64,000 nucleotides of DNA. It comes from Paracoccaceae bacterium. GTDB lineage: Bacteria; Pseudomonadota; Alphaproteobacteria; Rhodobacterales; Rhodobacteraceae. Below are positions 60,037 through 64,000 of the stretch, one piece after another. Position numbers and translations under genes: made by a program. The DNA is taken from NCBI GenBank assembly GCA_016124615.1, contig WGNF01000002.1, positions 372,001-436,000 on the forward strand, read 5' to 3'. The notes below the pieces were generated by a model. It searched no databases. It was not told the origin of the DNA and saw only the letters and a program-made list of their open reading frames with translations. Position 1 is the first letter of the stretch; each line of letters opens with the position of its first letter.

Positions 60037-60896
60037 CGATCGCCGAAACCGGCGCCCCGGCGGCAGAGGTCGCCGTCGATCTGGAAGAGCAGCGCCGCGC
60101 CCGCAACCAACGGGTCGAGAAAATCGGGCGCTGGCTGCTGCCGGTGCTGGTGATGGCGGCGGCGATCCTGCTGTGGGATCGCATCGTGGTCTGGAACGCC
60201 ATTCCGAAATACATCCTGCCCGGCCCGTTTCTGGTGATCCAAACGCTGATCCAGGACGCGGGCATCCTGTTCCCGGCGCTGCTGGTCACGCTGGAAATCA
60301 CGCTGATGGCGCTGAGCGTCGCGGTGATCGGCGGGGCAGGGCTGGCGATCCTGTTCACCCAGAACCGCTGGGTGGAAATGTCGTTCTATCCGTTCGCGGT
60401 GATCCTGCAGGTGACCCCGGTCGTGTCTGTCGCGCCGCTGATCTTCATCTACGTCAGCAACCGGCTGGTGGGCTTGTTGCTCTGCGCCTGGCTGGTGGCG
60501 TTCTTTCCGGTGCTGTCGAACACCACGCTGGGTCTGCGCTCGGCCGATCATAACCTGCGCGACATGTTCAGTATCTACGGCGCCACGCGCTGGCAGCGGC
60601 TGCGGTATCTGCAAATCCCCTCGGCGTTGCCCTACTTCCTTGGCGGCTTGCGCATCGCCGGGGGGCTCAGCCTGATCGGGGCGGTGGTGGCGGAATATGT
60701 CGCGGGCACCGGCGGCATCGGTTCGGGCCTTGCCTTCCGCATCCTAGAGGCGGGCTACCGGCTGAACATTCCGCGCATGTTTGCGGCGCTGCTGCTGATC
60801 GCCTTCACCGGCGTCGCGATCTTTGCGGTGCTGTCGTTCATCAGTCACCTCCTGCTGCACAAGTGGCACGAAAGCGCGGTAAAGCGGGAAACATGA
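60033..60896 (+). CDS. ABC transporter permease (BPD_transp_1, TauC/SsuC/ThiX-type)
   Basis: 287 residues with about six membrane segments and the EAA-like loop YGATRWQRLRYLQIPSALPYFLGGLRIAGGLSLIGAVVAEYVAGTGGIGSGL. A ~40-residue charged N-terminus precedes the first segment. The ATG at 60033 overlaps the ATPase stop (ATGA), and the stop overlaps the deaminase start. It forms the membrane channel of this importer. Confidence 0.92.
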   Translation: MTIAETGAPAAEVAVDLEEQRRARNQRVEKIGRWLLPVLVMAAAILLWDRIVVWNAIPKYILPGPFLVIQTLIQDAGILFPALLVTLEITLMALSVAVIGGAGLAILFTQNRWVEMSFYPFAVILQVTPVVSVAPLIFIYVSNRLVGLLLCAWLVAFFPVLSNTTLGLRSADHNLRDMFSIYGATRWQRLRYLQIPSALPYFLGGLRIAGGLSLIGAVVAEYVAGTGGIGSGLAFRILEAGYRLNIPRMFAALLLIAFTGVAIFAVLSFISHLLLHKWHESAVKRET

Positions 60897-62164
60897 CCGA
60901 TTTCCTGACCCTTCCCGAGGCGCCCCGGTTGACGCTGGAGAACGTTACCGTGCCCGCCTGCCTGCTGGGCGAGTCGGGCGACCTTGTGCGCCGCGCCATC
61001 ACGATCGAGGCGGGGCGGATCGTCCAGGGCCCCGGCCTGCCGGTCGACATGAAGGGTGCGATGGTCTTTCCGGCCTTCGTCGACATGCACACCCATTTGG
61101 ACAAGGGCCACATCTGGGCTCGCGCACCCAACCCCGATGGCACCTTCATGGGGGCGCTGACCACGGTGAGCGCCGACCGCACCGCCCGCTGGACGGCCGA
61201 GGATGTGCGGGCCCGGATGACCTTCGCGCTGAAATGCGCCTGGGCACATGGCACACGGGCGATCCGCACCCACCTCGATTCCATCCCGCCGCAGGATGGC
61301 ATCAGCTTTCCGGTGTTCCGCGAGGTGCAAGCCGACTGGGCCGGGCGGATGGAACTGCAGGCAAGCTGCCTGATCGGCTGCGACATGGCCGACATGGCGG
61401 GCAGCTTCGTGCGGACCGCCGACATCGTGGCCGAGTCCGGCGGGGTGCTGGGCATGGTCACCTATCCGGCGCCGGACCTGACCGAACGGCTGCACGGCTT
61501 TTTCCGGCTGGCGACGGAGCGCGGGCTGCACACCGATTTCCATGTCGACGAGACCGGCGACGCCAGCGTGGCCACCCTGCGCGAGATTGCGCGGGTGGTG
61601 ATCGAGACGGGGTTCGATGCGCCGGTGACGGTGGGGCATTGCTGCTCGCTGGCCGTGCAGCCAGAGGCGGAGGCGCTGCAAACTCTCGATCTGGTGGCGA
61701 AGGCCGGGCTGAACGTCGTCAGCCTGCCGATGTGCAACATGTATCTGCAGGACCGCAGCACGGGCCGCACCCCGCGCTGGCGCGGTGTCACGCTGGTGCA
61801 TGAGATGAAGGCCCGCGGCATCCCTGTGGCCTTCGCCTCCGACAACACTCGCGACCCGTTCTATGCCTATGGCGATCTCGACATGATCGAGGTGATGCGC
61901 GAGGCGACACGGATCGCGCATCTGGACCACAGCGGCACCGACTGGGTGAAGGCGTTCCTGACCACCCCCGCCGCCGCCTGCGGTTTTGCCGCGCCCAGCC
62001 TTGCCCCCGGCGCGCCGGCCGATCTGGTGATCTGCCGCGCGCGCAGCTGGACCGAACTGTTCGCCCGCCCGCAATCCGACCGGATCGTGATCCGCGCCGG
62101 TCGCCAGATCGACCGCGCGCTGCCCGACTACGCCGAACTGGACGCCTTGATGGAGCCTTCATGA
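60893..62164 (+). CDS. Amidohydrolase of the cytosine deaminase (CodA) family
   Basis: 423 residues of the amidohydrolase TIM-barrel type: metal motif FVDMHTHLDKGHIW, HTDFHVDETGDAS with the catalytic Glu, TVGHCCSLAVQP, and VAFASDNTRDPFYAYGDLDMIEVM with the catalytic Asp. This pattern is that of CodA and related deaminases of cytosine, isoguanine, 5-methylcytosine or creatinine. No signal peptide. ATGA overlaps tie it to the permease before it and, at 62161-62164, to the FAD enzyme after it. The substrate is probably the imported compound. Confidence 0.88.
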   Translation: MTDFLTLPEAPRLTLENVTVPACLLGESGDLVRRAITIEAGRIVQGPGLPVDMKGAMVFPAFVDMHTHLDKGHIWARAPNPDGTFMGALTTVSADRTARWTAEDVRARMTFALKCAWAHGTRAIRTHLDSIPPQDGISFPVFREVQADWAGRMELQASCLIGCDMADMAGSFVRTADIVAESGGVLGMVTYPAPDLTERLHGFFRLATERGLHTDFHVDETGDASVATLREIARVVIETGFDAPVTVGHCCSLAVQPEAEALQTLDLVAKAGLNVVSLPMCNMYLQDRSTGRTPRWRGVTLVHEMKARGIPVAFASDNTRDPFYAYGDLDMIEVMREATRIAHLDHSGTDWVKAFLTTPAAACGFAAPSLAPGAPADLVICRARSWTELFARPQSDRIVIRAGRQIDRALPDYAELDALMEPS

Positions 62165-63564
62165 CCGCGAACGTCGCCGCCGCGAAAGCGGCCCTTGCCC
62201 ACCTCGACCTTGACGAAAACCCGGTGTCGGTCCGCGCGAAAAGCCGCGACTTCTTCTGGTATTCCCCGGTGCTGAGGGCGCGGCTGGATCACCTGACGGC
62301 CGATTTCGTGGTCTCGCCCCGGTCTGAGGCCGAGGTGATCGAGGTGCTTACGGTCTGCTACGCCAACGATGTGCCGGTGACGGTGCGCGGCGCGGGAACC
62401 GGCAACTACGGTCAGGCGATGCCGCTGGCGGGGGGCTGCGTGATCCACATGCGCGCCTTCAACAAGGTTCGCGAGATTCACCCCGGCCGGGTCATCGCCG
62501 AGCCCGGCTGCGTGATCCGCGAGTTGGACGCCGAAACCCGCGCCCATTCGGGGCAGGAACTGCGCATGATGCCCTCGACCGCCGCCACCGCCACGATCGG
62601 CGGCTTTGTTGCGGGCGGGTCGGGTGGCGTCGGCTCGGTGCACTGGGGCGCGTTGCGCGATCTTGGCAACATCATCCGCCTGCGCGTGGTGACGATGGAG
62701 GCCGAGCCCCGCATCCTTGAATTCCGCGGCGAGGAACTGCCGCGCGTCAGCCATGCCTATGGCACCAACGGCATCATCACCGAAGTCGAACTGCCGCTGG
62801 CCCCGGCCTATGACTGGGTCGAGATCTTCGTCGCGTGCCCGACCTTCCCCGAGGCCGCCGGTTTTGCCGCCGCCCTGGCCGAGGAAGACGGTATCCTGAT
62901 CAAGCTCGCCTCGGTGTTCGAGGCGCCGATCGGTGCCGCCTATTTCCAGCGCGTCGCCCCCCGTCTGCCCGAGGGCACGCCGCATCTTGTCGGGCTGATG
63001 GTGGCGCCGCAGGCGATGGACGCCTTCGACATTTTCACCGCCCGCCACGCCGGGGCGCAGGTGATCTGGCGGTCCGACCGGTCCGACTGGCCGCGCGAAC
63101 CTGGGCCGGTTTACGAATACGGCTGGAACCACACCACGCTGCGCGCGCTGAAGGTGGACCCGACGATCACCTACCTGCAGGTGCGCTATGGCTTCCCCGA
63201 CTACCTTGCCAGGATCGAAGCGGTCCGCGCCGCCTTTCCCGGCGAGGTGATCCAGCATCTGGAGGTGATGCGCGAGCATGGCCATGTGATGTTCGCCGGC
63301 CTCTCGATGGTGAAGTTCACCACCGAGGCGCGGCTGGACGAGATCATCCGCATCCACGAAAGCCTTGGCTGCATGATCTTCAACCCGCACCGCTATACGC
63401 TGGAAGAAGGCGGGCGGCAGACCGTGGACGACCGCCAACTGGCCTTCAAGCGCGAGGCCGACCCCAAGGGTCTTCTGAACCCCGGCAAGATGATCGCCTG
63501 GGACGATCCGGCCTGGGCGTTCGACCGCATCTATGACTACCCCGGAAAGCAGGTGGCGCAATGA
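62161..63564 (+). CDS. FAD-binding oxidoreductase (GlcD/VAO-type)
   Basis: 467 residues with the VAO/PCMH FAD domain: ADFVVSPRSEAEVIEVLTVCYANDVPVTVRGAGTGNYGQAMPLAGGCVIHM, RVIAEPGCVIREL and MMPSTAATATIGGFVAGGSGGVGSVHWGALRD; the C-terminus ends DPKGLLNPGKMI, as in GlcD and D-lactate dehydrogenase. It oxidises an alcohol or amine carbon with electron transfer to flavin. No cytochrome partner or signal peptide is seen. It is the last gene of the operon, so may act on the deaminated product. Confidence 0.88.
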   Translation: MTANVAAAKAALAHLDLDENPVSVRAKSRDFFWYSPVLRARLDHLTADFVVSPRSEAEVIEVLTVCYANDVPVTVRGAGTGNYGQAMPLAGGCVIHMRAFNKVREIHPGRVIAEPGCVIRELDAETRAHSGQELRMMPSTAATATIGGFVAGGSGGVGSVHWGALRDLGNIIRLRVVTMEAEPRILEFRGEELPRVSHAYGTNGIITEVELPLAPAYDWVEIFVACPTFPEAAGFAAALAEEDGILIKLASVFEAPIGAAYFQRVAPRLPEGTPHLVGLMVAPQAMDAFDIFTARHAGAQVIWRSDRSDWPREPGPVYEYGWNHTTLRALKVDPTITYLQVRYGFPDYLARIEAVRAAFPGEVIQHLEVMREHGHVMFAGLSMVKFTTEARLDEIIRIHESLGCMIFNPHRYTLEEGGRQTVDDRQLAFKREADPKGLLNPGKMIAWDDPAWAFDRIYDYPGKQVAQ

Positions 63565-63635
63565 GCGGCGGCGAGGCCAAAGAAAGGAGGGCCGTCTGCC
63601 CCCTCTTGCCCTGGCGGGCAATTCCCCCCCGAGAG

Positions 63636-63654
63636 TATTTTCGCCAAAGAGAAT
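63636..63654 (-). repeat. Dispersed intergenic repeat, copy 2 (core TTGGCGAAAATA)
   Basis: On the minus strand, ATTCTCT precedes TTGGCGAAAATA (63647-63636). The core is identical over 12 bases to copy 1 at 39646-39657, and the flanks share ATTC and a following CTCG. It lies between the operon and the next gene. Confidence 0.55.
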
Positions 63655-63715
63655 ATGCGTTCAGTTTCTGGGCTGTGACCCGGTACGGCCTGTTCATGCC
63701 GCTTGCGGGTGGCCG

Positions 63716-64000
63716 ATGACCCGCGCGCTCGTGCTGTTCGCGCATCCCTGCGCCGAAAGCTTTTCAGCCTCGCTGCACAGAACCGTCATCGACACCCTGA
63801 CCCGGCGCGGCTGGGAGGTGGACGATTGCGACCTGAACGCCGAAGGCTTCAGCCCGGTGCTGACCGAGGCCGAGCGGCGCGGCTATCACGAGGTCGGGCC
63901 GAACATCGAACCGGTGAAGAGCTATGTCGACCGGGTGCGGCGCGCCGAGGCGCTGGTGCTGGTGTTTCCGGTCTGGAACTTCGGCTATCCGGCGATCCTG
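63716..64000 (+). CDS. Flavodoxin-fold NAD(P)H-dependent quinone oxidoreductase, 3'-truncated
   Basis: The first 95 residues are visible and the gene runs off the right edge. MTRALVLFAHPCAESFSASLHRTVIDTLTRRGWEVDDCDLNAEGFSPVLTEAER is the start of the Flavodoxin_2 fold (NQO1/MdaB/KefF type), and LVLVFPVWNFGYPAIL is the flavin-contact motif WWFPLP-like region. The enzyme would reduce quinones by two electrons. The ATG at 63716 lacks a strong ribosome-binding site. Confidence 0.83.
   Translation, partial: MTRALVLFAHPCAESFSASLHRTVIDTLTRRGWEVDDCDLNAEGFSPVLTEAERRGYHEVGPNIEPVKSYVDRVRRAEALVLVFPVWNFGYPAIL

Overview
This window comes from a high-G+C alphaproteobacterium, most likely Rhodobacteraceae (Rhodobacter-like). 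I base that on codon and base use, on the RNase D–kdsD–lptCAB–rpoN–hpf–ptsN block, on DUF5928-type glycosyltransferase and NodH-like genes, on a GlpR/GlpD/GlpK set, and on an FNR-type box in front of hydrogenase genes. Most of the window is compactly packed chromosome with many 4-base ATGA/GTGA overlaps. I see no insertion sequence, prophage, CRISPR array or replication origin. One tRNA gene, tRNA-Arg(CCT), is present. Both edge genes are cut by the window.

Layout: 1-2.7 kb, a truncated core-2/I-branching-type glycosyltransferase and a NodH-like sulfotransferase. 2.7-8.7 kb (minus strand), a core block for Kdo synthesis, LPS transport, sigma-54, ribosome hibernation and PtsN. 8.8-12.5 kb, an MFS exporter, a DUF998 membrane protein, tRNA-Arg and a LacI-type repressor with two operator-like palindromes. 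12.5-19 kb, TonB and the glycerol-3-phosphate genes glpR, glpD and glpK, with a YeeE/YedE-like pair inserted between glpR and glpD and two GlpR-like half-sites before glpD. 19-20 kb, a small cysteine-containing membrane peptide followed by a PCuAC copper chaperone. 20-24 kb, FAH-family hydrolase, K+-channel-like protein, smpB, sseA and an aromatic/aspartate aminotransferase. 24-28.4 kb, amtB-glnK and a class A PBP. 28.4-41.7 kb, mlaC/mlaA, a type I secretion ATPase/adaptor pair and many single metabolic enzymes. 41.8-45.3 kb, smc. 45.3-46.5 kb, an AT-rich islet with one SIR2-like gene. 46.5-48.6 kb, a glycosyltransferase and an MltB-type enzyme. 48.6-55.1 kb, a [NiFe]-hydrogenase cluster. 55.1-58 kb, Pta, a phytase-like esterase and a RidA protein. 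58-63.6 kb, an ABC uptake and catabolic operon. 63.7 kb to the end, a truncated flavodoxin-fold quinone reductase.

The most notable system is the hydrogenase cluster: hypC, diverging from hupD–hupH-like–hynS–isp1–hynL–isp2–dsrE-like. It matches the Isp-type (group 1e-like) uptake hydrogenases, in which a b-type cytochrome (Isp1) and an HdrD-like iron-sulfur protein (Isp2) carry electrons. A perfect FNR palindrome (TTGAT-N4-ATCAA) lies in the divergent promoter, placed so that it could serve both directions. The small subunit lacks the extra cysteines of oxygen-tolerant enzymes, which fits anaerobic control.

Other items worth attention: (1) the SIR2-like islet, a candidate lone defence gene; (2) a degenerate 11-bp tandem repeat, CGGTGYNAAAW, at two intergenic sites 2.7 kb apart in opposite orientations; (3) the small Cys/Pro peptide and stem-loop before the copper chaperone, which resembles the copper-sensing leader ORFs CutF/CruR; (4) a five-gene ABC transporter/deaminase/FAD-oxidoreductase operon of unknown substrate whose leader can form two mutually exclusive hairpins.
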